Below, piece by piece: positions 26,426-36,210 of a stretch of 64,000 nucleotides of DNA (position 1 is the stretch's first letter; the number at the start of each line of letters is the position of its first letter). A program made the position numbers and the translations under genes. This stretch comes from UKL13-2 sp947085425 (lineage in GTDB: Bacteria > Pseudomonadota > Gammaproteobacteria > Burkholderiales > Usitatibacteraceae). Location: positions 1 to 64,000 of the forward strand of contig CAMTWK010000011.1 in assembly GCA_947085425.1 (NCBI GenBank). The letters run 5' to 3'. The notes beneath the pieces are model-generated. The model was not told the origin of the DNA. It did not search any database and saw nothing but the letters and a program-made list of their open reading frames with translations.

Positions 26426-27049
26426 CTAAAGCACCCTTGCATAGTTGGCCCGCACGTTTAGCCGGTCGCCACAATCAAAGTGCCACCACTCGGTGTTGAT
26501 GCCGTGAAATCCGGCATGGTTCATGGCGTCCCGCAGTAATCGTCTGTTTTGAATGTGCTGGTTGGACAAGACACCTTCGGCTAAAAATTTTTCTTCCAGA
26601 GCCGGATGGGAGGTCACCGTTAAATCGTCAAACGGCGTACCCATATCAAGTTCGATGCCGTTCGCGTCGATGAGAGTGAGATCGACCGCCATGCCAAACG
26701 AATGGATGGATCCGCGGACCGGGTCGGCCAAATATATTTGTAAATCGGTACCAGCCAACGCTTGCCAAAGCGCTTCCTGCACGCGTTGTGGCCGCAATGC
26801 GTCCAGAATCAAAATTGAAACGTCCGGTTGCAGCACATGCAGCCATTCCACCGCATGGGTCAAGGCAGCGGCCGCATCGCGATGCAACCAGGCGCAATCA
26901 ATGTCGCCATACAAATCGCGACCGACAAAATTTTGCGCACTGCCGTACCGTAAATCAACGCGTGTGCCGTGGATGGTGTTGAGGCGACAAAAGTCATCGC
27001 AGTCGGCAATGGCCTCAATTTGGACGGTGTTTTGTTTGGTGGGTGGCAT
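26426..27049 (-). CDS. D-alanyl-D-alanine dipeptidase (VanX/DdpX family)
   Basis: A 207-residue M15D zinc peptidase: zinc ligands H116 and D123 in SIHSFGMAVD, catalytic E187 and ligand H190 in TEWWHF, and R87 of DALRP. There is no signal peptide, so it acts in the cytoplasm. It splits D-Ala-D-Ala to free D-Ala. No vanH, vanA or vanRS genes are near, so glycopeptide resistance is unlikely; a catabolic role like that of E. coli DdpX is more plausible. It is convergent with dacB, 22 bp apart. Confidence 0.9.
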   Translation of the reverse strand: MPPTKQNTVQIEAIADCDDFCRLNTIHGTRVDLRYGSAQNFVGRDLYGDIDCAWLHRDAAAALTHAVEWLHVLQPDVSILILDALRPQRVQEALWQALAGTDLQIYLADPVRGSIHSFGMAVDLTLIDANGIELDMGTPFDDLTVTSHPALEEKFLAEGVLSNQHIQNRRLLRDAMNHAGFHGINTEWWHFDCGDRLNVRANYARVL

Positions 27050-27191
27050 AAGCTGGAATGTTGCGTGCCGGTATCGGCTGGTGGCAGTTGCTAAAATATG
27101 ACTTTAACGGGTCATGGTTCGACTCACAACATCGATTTTATTTCTGCCATAAAACATTTTTTCGTTTTGATTTCAGTGGTCAACAATTCTT

Positions 27192-28157
27192 ATGCATTTT
27201 AAATCCATACAATTCACCAGCCACTCCAGCCAGAAAACAGCGGTGCGCCTCATTGTCACCGGCGCCGTGCACGGCAACGAAACCTGTGGCACCCAGGCCA
27301 TTACGCGGGTGCTAAATGATATTGAGTCCGGGCGACTCAATATTATTGCCGGGCAGGTTACTTTTGTGCCGGTGACCAATCCGCTTGCTTATGCCAAGGG
27401 TGAACGAAATGGTGATCGAAATTTGAATCGCAATTTGCAACCGGTTGCCGAGCCGATTCACTTCGAGGATCACGTCGCCAATTGGTTATGCCCGTTGTTG
27501 GCGCAGCACGATGTGTTGCTCGACCTGCATTCGACGCGCGCAAACAATCCTGCGTTTGCCATGTTGGGTCCGGTTGACAACCATGGCACCCTGCAGCCGT
27601 TTCGGCATTATTACAAAGAGCGTGCCATGGCGCGGCATCTGGGAGTGAACCGGTTTGTTGACGGCTGGCTGGGGACCTACGCGCTTGGCGTGGCCCGCCG
27701 CCAACAACAGGCAAAACACACCGGGCTGCCGCTCAACCCGCTAAACAGCGATCCTTGTTATGGTGTGGGTTCCACCGAATATATGCGCTCAACAGGGGGC
27801 TACGCCGTCACGCTTGAATGTGGACAACACGATGCACCTGAATCACCTGACGTTGGTTATCAGGCGATTTGTAATATCCTGGCGTTTTTGGGGATCAGCG
27901 ATGGTGCCAAGCCCGCGCCGGTGGGCGTAGCGGAACATTTACATATGTACGAAGTGATCGATAAATCGCACAAAGACGACGTTTTTGCACATGACTGGGC
28001 GAGTTTTAGCCGCCTGAGTAAAGGCGATTTGATTGCCACGCGGCACGATGGCGCACAGATATTTGCCGAGCAGGATGGTTTTATTCTTTTCCCGGATGCA
28101 AAGGCATTGCCAGGCAATGAATGGTTTTATTTGGCAAAGGCGGACGTGACTTCTTAG
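27192..28157 (+). CDS. M14-type succinylglutamate desuccinylase/aspartoacylase family hydrolase
   Basis: A 321-residue zinc hydrolase of the AstE/aspartoacylase branch of M14: H27 and E30 in GAVHGNE, and H113 in LLDLHST as third zinc ligand; the NRNLQ segment binds the substrate carboxylate. Known members remove acyl groups from N-acyl amino acids. No other arginine succinyltransferase pathway (ast) gene is nearby. At the edge of the murein island it could act on N-acyl amino acids or gamma-glutamyl peptides (compare the M14 amidase MpaA), but that is speculation. ATG 27192; divergent from the dipeptidase gene. Confidence 0.75.
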   Translation: MHFKSIQFTSHSSQKTAVRLIVTGAVHGNETCGTQAITRVLNDIESGRLNIIAGQVTFVPVTNPLAYAKGERNGDRNLNRNLQPVAEPIHFEDHVANWLCPLLAQHDVLLDLHSTRANNPAFAMLGPVDNHGTLQPFRHYYKERAMARHLGVNRFVDGWLGTYALGVARRQQQAKHTGLPLNPLNSDPCYGVGSTEYMRSTGGYAVTLECGQHDAPESPDVGYQAICNILAFLGISDGAKPAPVGVAEHLHMYEVIDKSHKDDVFAHDWASFSRLSKGDLIATRHDGAQIFAEQDGFILFPDAKALPGNEWFYLAKADVTS

Positions 28158-28174
28158 TGCCGGATGGTTATAAT
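28146..28174 (+). promoter_or_regulatory. Promoter of tRNA-His
   Basis: A perfect -10 box TATAAT (28169-28174) and a plausible -35 GTGACT (28146-28151) with 17-bp spacing. The -10 ends 13 bases before the first tRNA base. The -35 lies in the 3' end of the upstream gene. Confidence 0.7.
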
Positions 28175-28187
28175 CGCTGTCTTCTTT

Positions 28188-28263
28188 GGTGGCTGTAGCT
28201 CAGCGGTAGAGTCCTGGATTGTGATTCCAGTTGTCGTGGGTTCGAACCCCATCAGCCACCCCA
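28188..28263 (+). tRNA. tRNA-His (GTG)
   Basis: Complete cloverleaf with anticodon GTG (28221-28223) in loop TTGTGAT and anticodon stem CTGGA/TCCAG. It has the extra 5' G (28188) paired with C73 that is unique to tRNA-His, an acceptor stem GTGGCTG/CAGCCAC, the T-loop GTTCGAA, and an encoded CCA (28261-28263). Confidence 0.97.
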
Positions 28264-28269
28264 AAATTC

Positions 28270-28300
28270 AAAAGCCACCCTGAGGGGTGGCTTTTTGTTT
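28270..28300 (+). terminator. Rho-independent terminator of tRNA-His
   Basis: Stem AAAAGCCACCC/GGGTGGCTTTT with loop TGAG, followed by TTTTTGTTT. It lies seven bases after the CCA end. Confidence 0.92.
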
Positions 28301-28368
28301 TGGTGGTCTGGTGGCGGTGAGAGCCCACTTTGAGCTTGGCACGTTCGACCAGCAAGTCCAATCAAACG

Positions 28369-28902
28369 TCAGCCTCGTTGGGTGACGCTGGATTCATCAA
28401 CAAATGCCTGAAGATGCACAGCTGGAGCGGGTTTCCAGCCTTTTGCCCGGTGCTCGGCGATGACGGTGGTAAAAACGCCGCCACGAACCCAGAATTTTGC
28501 GGTGACGCGGGCAAAACGCGGCGCGGTCATGGCCACAATCTTGTCGAGGATTTCATTGGTGACCGCCTCGTGAAATTTGCCCTCATCACGAAATGACCAA
28601 ATGTAAAGTTTCATACTTTTTAACTCAATACAACGTTTTTCCGGGATGTAATCCAGGTAGAGCGTGGCGAAATCGGGTTGACCGGTTTTTGGGCATAGGC
28701 AGGTGAATTCCGGAATCTGCATATGAATCAAAAAGTCACGCTGCGGCGCGGGATTCGGAAACACTTCCAAAATTTTGCTGGCTTGGGAGGTGGGCTTTTC
28801 CCCTAAGACGGTTAATTTTGGAATGTTTGCGGCGGCGGGGTTAGAAACCAGCAACTTACTGCGTTTTATTGAAGTGGATTCTTTTTTGAGCTGTTTTGGC
28901 AT
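28369..28902 (-). CDS. queF: NADPH-dependent 7-cyano-7-deazaguanine reductase
   Basis: A 177-residue tunnelling-fold enzyme that reduces preQ0 to preQ1 in queuosine synthesis. Signatures: FTCLCPKTGQPDF with the catalytic cysteine C70 that forms a thioimide with preQ0 and D77 as acid, and the NADPH-binding stretch ELKSMKLYIWSFRDEGKFHE. It has the short unimodular form, rather than the longer bimodular E. coli form, with a roughly 45-residue unconserved N-terminal extension. It stands alone, divergent from smc. Confidence 0.93.
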   Translation of the reverse strand: MPKQLKKESTSIKRSKLLVSNPAAANIPKLTVLGEKPTSQASKILEVFPNPAPQRDFLIHMQIPEFTCLCPKTGQPDFATLYLDYIPEKRCIELKSMKLYIWSFRDEGKFHEAVTNEILDKIVAMTAPRFARVTAKFWVRGGVFTTVIAEHRAKGWKPAPAVHLQAFVDESSVTQRG

Positions 28903-29096
28903 GGGAATAAGAGGGTCGTTACGATAGAATCTTGGATTGTACGGGAAGCCTGCCCACCCTCGTGAAAAGCGTCGGTGGGTGTGTTATATGAATGAAGACA
29001 ATTGTTGGTGAAAAATGCCCGTTTGCCAGTTATGACAAAAAATGAAATCGGCGCTTTTTCGCAGACAGTGCTTCAGCAATTTGCAGAGGATGGGTC

Positions 29097-32000
29097 GTGC
29101 GTCTTACACAGATCAAGTTAGCGGGCTTCAAAAGTTTTGTAGACCCAACCACCATTGCGGTTCCCGGCCAGTTGGTAGGCGTGGTCGGACCCAACGGGTG
29201 TGGAAAATCAAATGTTATCGATGCGGTGCGCTGGGTGCTCGGTGAGTCTTCGGCAAAAAACCTGCGCGGCGAAAAAATGGAAGACGTTATTTTTAACGGC
29301 TCCACGCTACGCAAGCCGTCGGCACGGGCGAGTGTCGAATTGGTGTTCGACAACTCACTTGGTCGCATCGGCGGCCAGTGGGGGCAGTATGCTGAATTAA
29401 GCGTCAAACGCGTCCTGTCCCGAGAAGGCAATTCCGACTACTACATCAACGGCCAGCATGTTCGCCGTCGCGACATCACCGATGTCTTTTTAGGCACCGG
29501 TCTGGGTCCGCGCGCCTACGCCATTATCGAGCAGGGCATGATTTCGCGGGTGATCACCTCCAAACCGGAAGAGCTGCGCATATTCCTTGAAGAGGTCGCC
29601 GGTGTGTCGAAATATCGTGAGCGCCGCAAGGAAACAGAAGCGCGCTTGGAAGATTCAAAAGAAAATCTGAATCGTGTAGACGATATTTTGGGTGAATTGA
29701 CCAAAAATGTAGAGAAGCTGACCGAACAGGCGGCGGTGGCGGCCAAGTATCAGGAATGGCACACCGAACTGAAGTTAAACGAGAATCTGTGGGCCTTCAC
29801 CAAACAGCGTGAAGTGCGCGCCGCCAAAGAGCGATATGCCAGTGAAATTCTCAAAACCGAGACCGGTTTTGAAGGTGAGACGGCAAAATTGCGCGAGGTT
29901 GAAGCGGCGCTCGATAAATTGCGCCAGGAACATTACGCCGAGACCGATCAACTCACCACCGCCCAAGCGGCGATGTTCGAGGCCAATACCTCGGTTGTGC
30001 AGTTGGAGCAGGAAATTAATTACCTTGGCGAAAATCGCCGCAGACTGGGCGCACAAGTTGACGCGCTCGCACAGCAGGCATCGGAAATTGAAACCAATCG
30101 TGATTCCGCCACCAATGAGCTCGACCGCTGGCATCGTGAATTGGCCAGTGGCATTGACCGTGTCGGTGAAGCGCGCGAACGTGCCGAGGCCCTGCGTGAA
30201 GAGGTGCCGCAGTTTGAAGAAAAAGTACGAGAGGCCATTGTCATGGTCAAAGTGGCCGACAACGAAGTGCGTGCGGCGGAAAGTGATCAGGCGTTGAATG
30301 AGTCGCGCGAGGCCAACGCGCTGAAAATATTGTCGCAGCTCGAGCTGCGCAAAAATCGCCTGACCGCAGAGAACATGGCGTTGGTGGTGCCGGAGAGTGG
30401 TGAGCTGGAAAGTGTTGAAATCGAACGCGCCGAGGCGCAAGAAGCGCTGATGATGGTCGACGAACAATTGGCCGACGCGGAAAGTCGTGTTGGCGAATTG
30501 GAAAACAAGCGGCGTATGGCGGCGGATGAAATAGGTCACGCCACCCGCGAATTGGCGCGTATTGAAGCCGCGTTGCTGGCGTTGCAAAACCAGCAGGCGC
30601 GGATGGACAATAACAACCGGCTGGCCATGTGGTTGGCCAAATACAATCTCGATAGTGCGCCGCGTTTATGGCAGGCCATCAAGATCAAGGCGGGCTGGGA
30701 AGACGCGTTGGAAGCGGCCTTGGGCATGCGCCTGAACGCGATGAAGGTCAGTGATGCCAGTGTGATTGATCGAATCGCCGGTGACGCCCCACCGGGCAGT
30801 GTGTCGCTATATCTGGAAAATGGTCAAGCCCAATCCGCACAATCGGCCGGCCTCATTTCATTGGCGTCGATGGTGACCTCCGAAGAGCCGGGTGTGTTGC
30901 CATTTGTCAACGAATGTCTGGCCAATGTTTTTGTGTTGGAAAACCCAGCCGAAGCACGCACAAAAATGGCGTCGCTGCCGTTTGGCGCGGTGTTGGTGAC
31001 GGCGGCCGGGCATTTGTATTCGCAGCATGGCGCGACCTTTCACGGTCCGCAGTCGGAATTACACGGCGTGTTGCAGCGCCAGCGTGAAATTGAGTCATTA
31101 AAAGCCGAGTTGCCGGCAAAAATCGAATTGCGTCACGCGGTTGAAGCGGCCCAAAAAGAAGTGGACCTCGCATTGGCTGATATTCAAGAATCACTGCGCC
31201 AATTGCGATTGCAGCAGCAGGACACCAAAAATCGCGAACACGTTTTGCAAATGGAAGCGTTAAAACTTTCCCAAGCCTTTGCCCAAGCGGATGGCCGGCG
31301 CGGTGCCATTCGCGAAGAAACCGCCATTATTGACGCCGAAATTGAGCAGGAGCGCGCTGAAATGACAGCCGCGCAGGAGGCGCTGGAGGAGGGCGGCAAC
31401 AAAATTTCCGAAATCACCGACCGTTTGATGGTGCTGGAAGATCAGCAGCGCGCCGCAGAACGGGCGCTGGCCGATGCGCGCGAGCGTGTGAACGCCGCCG
31501 AACGCGGTGCGCAGGAGGCAAATTATTTTGAACGCTCCTGCCATGACAAAATCAAATCCCTGACTGAGATGGTCGGGCAATTGGCGCATCGCTGGGATGC
31601 GGTGACATCAAGTCGCAGCGCGCTTGTGGCGGAATTGGAAGGATTGCAGGAAGGCAATATTCGCGAGCGTCTTCAGGTCGCACTCAACTTGCGACTGGAA
31701 AAGGAAAAATTGCTGGCCGAGGCACGCAATGCGATGGACTCGGCGTCCGGTAAATTGCGCGAATTGGAAGATCAACGCCAGATTATTGAGCAAAGTCTGC
31801 AACCGTTGCGCGACAAAATCACCGAGCTGCGCATGAAAGAGCAGGAAGCGCGCATCAACGAAGAAACGTTTGCCCAGCAGCTGATCGATAATGGTGGCAA
31901 TTTGGAAGAACTTGCCGAAGCGGTTGAAAAGAAAACACGATCCACCGCCTATCAGGCGGAAATTAATCGCTTAACCCAGGAGATCAACGGTTTGGGTGCC

Positions 32001-32624
32001 GTCAACATGGCCGCGCTGCAAGAGTTGGAGCAGGCCAGCGTACGCAAAGAGTTTCTAGACGCCCAGTCGCTTGACCTGAAAGAAGCGATTGAGACCTTGG
32101 AGTCGGCAATCCGTCGGATCGACCGTGAAACGCGCGACATGCTGCAGGCCACGTTTGATATCGTCAACAAGAATTTCATGGAGTTGTTTCCGTCGCTGTT
32201 TGGTGGTGGCAATGCCTACCTGAAACTTACGGGGGAAGAAATTTTGGACTCGGGGGTGCAGGTATTTGCGCAGCCGCCTGGAAAAAAGAATACGTCCATC
32301 CAATTATTATCGGGTGGTGAAAAAGCGCTGACCGCATTGTCATTGGTGTTTTCGTTGTTCCGTTTGAATCCCGCACCATTTTGTTTGCTCGATGAGGTGG
32401 ATGCGCCGCTTGACGATTCAAATACGGATCGGTTTTGCGAGTTGGTCAAAAAAATGTCGGTGTCGACCCAATTCCTGTTTATCACCCACAACAAGGTCAC
32501 CATGGAAATGGGTGAACAGCTGGTTGGCGTCACCATGAACGAACCGGGATGCTCACGAATTGTCGAGGTGGATATTGAGGCGGCCAAGAAGTTTGCCGCC
32601 GCACCGCAGGCGGTGGCCGCGTAG
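29097..32624 (+). CDS. smc: Chromosome segregation protein SMC
   Basis: A 1175-residue structural-maintenance-of-chromosomes ATPase: N-terminal Walker A GPNGCGKSN (31-39), two long coiled-coil arms, a hinge around residues 500-640, and the C-terminal ABC signature LLSGGEKAL with Walker B CLLDEVDAPLDD. It condenses and segregates the chromosome with ScpA/ScpB, which are not in the window. Start is GTG 29097, beginning MRLTQIKLAGFKSF as in orthologues. The next genes, zipA and ligA, follow in the order usual for Xanthomonads. Confidence 0.96.
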   Translation: MRLTQIKLAGFKSFVDPTTIAVPGQLVGVVGPNGCGKSNVIDAVRWVLGESSAKNLRGEKMEDVIFNGSTLRKPSARASVELVFDNSLGRIGGQWGQYAELSVKRVLSREGNSDYYINGQHVRRRDITDVFLGTGLGPRAYAIIEQGMISRVITSKPEELRIFLEEVAGVSKYRERRKETEARLEDSKENLNRVDDILGELTKNVEKLTEQAAVAAKYQEWHTELKLNENLWAFTKQREVRAAKERYASEILKTETGFEGETAKLREVEAALDKLRQEHYAETDQLTTAQAAMFEANTSVVQLEQEINYLGENRRRLGAQVDALAQQASEIETNRDSATNELDRWHRELASGIDRVGEARERAEALREEVPQFEEKVREAIVMVKVADNEVRAAESDQALNESREANALKILSQLELRKNRLTAENMALVVPESGELESVEIERAEAQEALMMVDEQLADAESRVGELENKRRMAADEIGHATRELARIEAALLALQNQQARMDNNNRLAMWLAKYNLDSAPRLWQAIKIKAGWEDALEAALGMRLNAMKVSDASVIDRIAGDAPPGSVSLYLENGQAQSAQSAGLISLASMVTSEEPGVLPFVNECLANVFVLENPAEARTKMASLPFGAVLVTAAGHLYSQHGATFHGPQSELHGVLQRQREIESLKAELPAKIELRHAVEAAQKEVDLALADIQESLRQLRLQQQDTKNREHVLQMEALKLSQAFAQADGRRGAIREETAIIDAEIEQERAEMTAAQEALEEGGNKISEITDRLMVLEDQQRAAERALADARERVNAAERGAQEANYFERSCHDKIKSLTEMVGQLAHRWDAVTSSRSALVAELEGLQEGNIRERLQVALNLRLEKEKLLAEARNAMDSASGKLRELEDQRQIIEQSLQPLRDKITELRMKEQEARINEETFAQQLIDNGGNLEELAEAVEKKTRSTAYQAEINRLTQEINGLGAVNMAALQELEQASVRKEFLDAQSLDLKEAIETLESAIRRIDRETRDMLQATFDIVNKNFMELFPSLFGGGNAYLKLTGEEILDSGVQVFAQPPGKKNTSIQLLSGGEKALTALSLVFSLFRLNPAPFCLLDEVDAPLDDSNTDRFCELVKKMSVSTQFLFITHNKVTMEMGEQLVGVTMNEPGCSRIVEVDIEAAKKFAAAPQAVAA

Positions 32625-32894
32625 TGAAACAATGGTAGCGCCGGTGTGATGGTGGCACCTGAGGTTTTTTCGGGGGCAAGCGGGTGCGGGCGCAGGCTGG
32701 TATCGATTGTCTTTCGGTTATAAATTACACTAGGCGTAACCGCCCAACGAAGTCACACCAACAGCAGCTCCGTAAAATTAAAAGGTAATGTGCATGCGGT
32801 TTTTGGGGCAAAAATGGTTGGAAACGAAGGTGGTTCAACCACTTTTGCTTTGCACAGCACCCGGTCACATTCAATTTCAGTCTGAGGGTAACGG
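32625..32894. other. Gene-free region smc-zipA
   Basis: 270 bp without a credible gene. A weak inverted repeat AAGTGGTTGAACCACCTT-like (about 32828-32848) is present without a T-run. It probably contains the zipA promoter, which I could not assign. Confidence 0.4.
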
Positions 32895-34052
32895 ATGATT
32901 TCTGACTTTCAGTTTGTACTCATTGGCATCATCGCCGTGGTGATTGTTGCGGTGATTGTTTATAACCGTTGGCAGGAGTCAAAGTATCGGCGTCGTGCCG
33001 AGCGCGCATTCGCCCACGGCACCGCCGCCGGGGCCGATGCCCTGTTCGCGAATGTTGCCGATCAGACCGGCGGGGCGACATCACGCGTTGAGCCGACCTT
33101 TGGCCATGCTGGTTGCCTCGTTGATCAAGCTGCGCTGGATGATTTGACCGCACCAATTGGTGCGAATCAATCCATCGGGCAAGTATTCGCGGATGGTTAT
33201 GTCGGCAACCCGGGAGTCGGCCCAACGAGTGAAATGGCACCGGCGATCAATGCTGAAATTGACACGGTTGCCATGATTCTGGCGGATAAACCGGTCGACG
33301 CCGATCGTTATGCGCCGATGGTTGCCCAGTCACAAAAAATCGCCAGAAACATTTTGTGGGAAGGATTGGTTGGTGGCCTGTGGCAACCGGTTGACCCGAC
33401 GCTGGATGAAAAATACAGTGAATTACGCGCGGGTCTGCAATTGGCCGATCGCGGCGGCGCGGTTGATCCGGCTGTTTTGCAAGATTTTGATGAGGCGATG
33501 GCCGGTTTTGCCACCGAGCTGCAAGCGGTCTCACAACGCGAGCCGGTGCAAGAGGCGCTGCGCCGCGCACAAATGATTGACGCGTTTTGTGCCGAGTCGG
33601 ATATTGAAATTGCCGTCAACATCATTGGCAAAAGCGGCGTGACGTTTGCCGCCACCAAGGTGCGCGGCTTGGCCGAGTCGCAGGGGCTGGTGGCACTCGC
33701 GTCAGGCGAATTTGCCAAAAAAGACGATTATGGGCGGGTGTTGTTTACTGTTCGAAATGGCAACCCGGCCGAGTCACCGGGTCTTCGAACCGACCAACCG
33801 TATTTGACGCACCTGTCATTTGCGCTGGATGTGCCACGCACGCCGCGGGTTGGCCAGGTGTTTGAGCAGATGTTTACTCTTGCACTCAAATTCGCCGATG
33901 TGTTGCACGGCGAAGTGGTGGACGACAATAAAAAGGTGCTGACGGCGCATGGCCGAAAACTGATTGCCGACACCATCCACGGCGTCACCGGTGAAATGCA
34001 ACAAAAAGGCATCAGCCCCGGGTCGTCGATCGCGCTCAGGTTGTACGCCTAG
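32895..34052 (+). CDS. zipA: Cell division protein ZipA
   Basis: A 385-residue inner-membrane protein: one N-terminal membrane helix (about residues 6-24, FVLIGIIAVVIVAVIVY), a charged segment, a variable Ala/Pro-poor linker, and a C-terminal FtsZ-binding domain (about 245-380, with LFTVRNGNP and LTHLSFALDVPRTP). It ties FtsZ filaments to the membrane and is restricted to Gammaproteobacteria, which supports the assignment of the organism. It is three bases upstream of ligA. Confidence 0.9.
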   Translation: MISDFQFVLIGIIAVVIVAVIVYNRWQESKYRRRAERAFAHGTAAGADALFANVADQTGGATSRVEPTFGHAGCLVDQAALDDLTAPIGANQSIGQVFADGYVGNPGVGPTSEMAPAINAEIDTVAMILADKPVDADRYAPMVAQSQKIARNILWEGLVGGLWQPVDPTLDEKYSELRAGLQLADRGGAVDPAVLQDFDEAMAGFATELQAVSQREPVQEALRRAQMIDAFCAESDIEIAVNIIGKSGVTFAATKVRGLAESQGLVALASGEFAKKDDYGRVLFTVRNGNPAESPGLRTDQPYLTHLSFALDVPRTPRVGQVFEQMFTLALKFADVLHGEVVDDNKKVLTAHGRKLIADTIHGVTGEMQQKGISPGSSIALRLYA

Positions 34053-34055
34053 ATC

Positions 34056-36092
34056 ATGTCGGACGTTGCGGGCGCCGCCGCAATTGAGCGTGTCAAGACG
34101 CTCAGGCGCGAGCTGGAAACATACCTTTATCAATATCACGTACTTGATGCGCCGACGATCAGTGACGCGGAATACGATCGCTTGTTTGCTGAATTGCTTG
34201 ACCTTGAACAGCGTTACCCTGACATGGCGTCGGCGGAGTCGCCGACCCAGCGTGTCGGTGCCGCGCCGTTGGATCAATTTAATGAAGTGACACACCGCCT
34301 GCCGATGTTGTCACTGGGCAACGCTTTTTCCGACGACGAAATTCTTGCCTTTGACAAACGCTGCCGGGAGGGATTGGATGTTGCCGAAATTGAATATGCT
34401 TGTGAACCAAAGTTTGACGGCCTTGCCATTTCCCTGACCTATGTTGATGGCCGATTGGTGCAGGGTGCCACCCGAGGCGACGGCTCGGTCGGCGAAGACG
34501 TCACACAAAATTTAAAAACAATCCGCACTATTCCACTGCGTATAAAAAACGCACCGTCGATATTGGAGGTGCGGGGTGAAGTGGTGATGCAGAAACAGGA
34601 TTTTGAACGCCTCAACCAGCTGCAGGCGGAAAAAGGTGAAAAGATTTTCGTCAATCCGCGCAATGCCGCCGCCGGTTCACTGCGTCAGTTGGATTCAAAA
34701 TTGACTGCGTTGCGCCCGCTGTCATTTTTTGCCTATGGTGTTGGTGTCGTTGAGGGATTTGCCAAGGCGTCCATGCCACGCCTGCCGGCCAGTCATAGTG
34801 CCACCATGGATGCGTTGGAGAGCATGCATTTTCCGGTATCGCACGAGCGGGTGGTGACGCGTGGAGCGGAGGGGCTATTGCAATATTATCAACGCGTCGG
34901 CAAACAACGGCCAAGCCTGCCGTACGACATTGATGGCGTGGTTTACAAAGTGAACACGCTCAGCCAGCAACAGCAGCTCGGTTTTGTGTCGCGCGCGCCG
35001 CGTTTTGCCGTTGCTCACAAATTTCCGGCGGAGGAGGCCATCACCGTGTTGTTGGGTATTGATGTGCAGGTTGGCCGCACCGGTGCAATTACCCCGGTGG
35101 CGCGATTACAACCGGTGTTTGTCGGTGGCACGACGGTGTCGAACGCAACATTGCACAATGAGGATGAAATTCGCCGCAAGGATTTAAAAATCGGCGATAC
35201 GGTGGTGGTGCGCCGGGCTGGGGACGTGATTCCAGAGGTTGCGTCGGTGATTTTGGCGAAACGACCGGAAGATGCCGGTGACTTTGTCATGCCAAGCCAG
35301 TGCCCGGAATGTCACTCTGCCATCGTTAAACTCGAAGGTGAGGCGATTGCCCGTTGTTCCGGCGGATTGTTTTGTCCGGCGCAACGCAAACAGGCGTTAT
35401 TGCACTTTGCACAGCGTCGGGCGATGAATATTGACGGGTTGGGTGAAAAATTAGTCGATCAAATTGTCGATCACAATTTGGTGCGGACACCGGCAGATTT
35501 GTACCGGTTGGAGTTGGCTGCGTTGGCCGGTCTCGATCGCATGGCGGAAAAGTCCGCGCAAAATTTGTTGGACGGGGTGGAGCATTCCAAACAAACCACA
35601 CTGGCGCGTTTTTTGTTTGCGCTGGGCATTCGACATGTGGGTGAGGCCACCGCCAAGGTATTGGCGAAAACGTTTGGCCGAATCGACGCCATTATTGCCG
35701 CGCCATTGGACGACTTGCAAATTACCAACGATGTCGGCCCGGTGGTCGCCCAATCCATCCGTAACTTTTTTGACGAGCCGCACAACCGGGAAGTGATTGC
35801 GCAGTTGCGCGCCTGTGGCATCACTTGGGACGAACACGATGGTTTGGCAGCGGTGGTCGCAGACGGGCCGTTTGCAGGGAAAACGGTGGTCCTGACGGGT
35901 ACGTTTCAGTCCATGTCGAGAGACGAAGCCAAGGAAAAGCTGGAGCAGCGTGGGGCAAAGGTTGCCGGTAGTGTCTCGAAGAAAACTGATTTTGTTGTGG
36001 CCGGGGTGGAGGCGGGGAGTAAACTTGCCAAGGCGGGCGTGCTCGGAGTGAAAATACTGGATGAGGAAAGCTTTTTATCCATGCTTGATTAA
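34056..36092 (+). CDS. ligA: NAD-dependent DNA ligase
   Basis: A 678-residue ligase with all domains: Ia domain with SDAEYDRLFAEL (37-48), adenylation domain with catalytic lysine K119 in CEPKFDG, OB fold, a four-cysteine zinc finger (CPECHSAI and CSGGLFCPAQ), helix-hairpin-helix repeats and a C-terminal BRCT domain (from about residue 600). It seals nicks during replication and repair. Coupled to zipA with a three-base gap. Confidence 0.97.
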   Translation: MSDVAGAAAIERVKTLRRELETYLYQYHVLDAPTISDAEYDRLFAELLDLEQRYPDMASAESPTQRVGAAPLDQFNEVTHRLPMLSLGNAFSDDEILAFDKRCREGLDVAEIEYACEPKFDGLAISLTYVDGRLVQGATRGDGSVGEDVTQNLKTIRTIPLRIKNAPSILEVRGEVVMQKQDFERLNQLQAEKGEKIFVNPRNAAAGSLRQLDSKLTALRPLSFFAYGVGVVEGFAKASMPRLPASHSATMDALESMHFPVSHERVVTRGAEGLLQYYQRVGKQRPSLPYDIDGVVYKVNTLSQQQQLGFVSRAPRFAVAHKFPAEEAITVLLGIDVQVGRTGAITPVARLQPVFVGGTTVSNATLHNEDEIRRKDLKIGDTVVVRRAGDVIPEVASVILAKRPEDAGDFVMPSQCPECHSAIVKLEGEAIARCSGGLFCPAQRKQALLHFAQRRAMNIDGLGEKLVDQIVDHNLVRTPADLYRLELAALAGLDRMAEKSAQNLLDGVEHSKQTTLARFLFALGIRHVGEATAKVLAKTFGRIDAIIAAPLDDLQITNDVGPVVAQSIRNFFDEPHNREVIAQLRACGITWDEHDGLAAVVADGPFAGKTVVLTGTFQSMSRDEAKEKLEQRGAKVAGSVSKKTDFVVAGVEAGSKLAKAGVLGVKILDEESFLSMLD

Positions 36093-36210
36093 GTTGGTGC
36101 CACGTATTTTGTCTGTGTATTTGCAATTTTCCGGGTGGATTTAAAAATCGTAAGTGTTGGCGCGATGTTTGGGATAGGCCGACAAGTGAGATAGGCGCGA
36201 AAAAATTGTC

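Noticed and set aside
29775..30587. 270-codon minus-strand frame inside smc
   Set aside because: Antisense to the SMC coiled coil; its repetitive Phe/Arg/Gln composition mirrors the Glu/Ala/Leu-rich arm.
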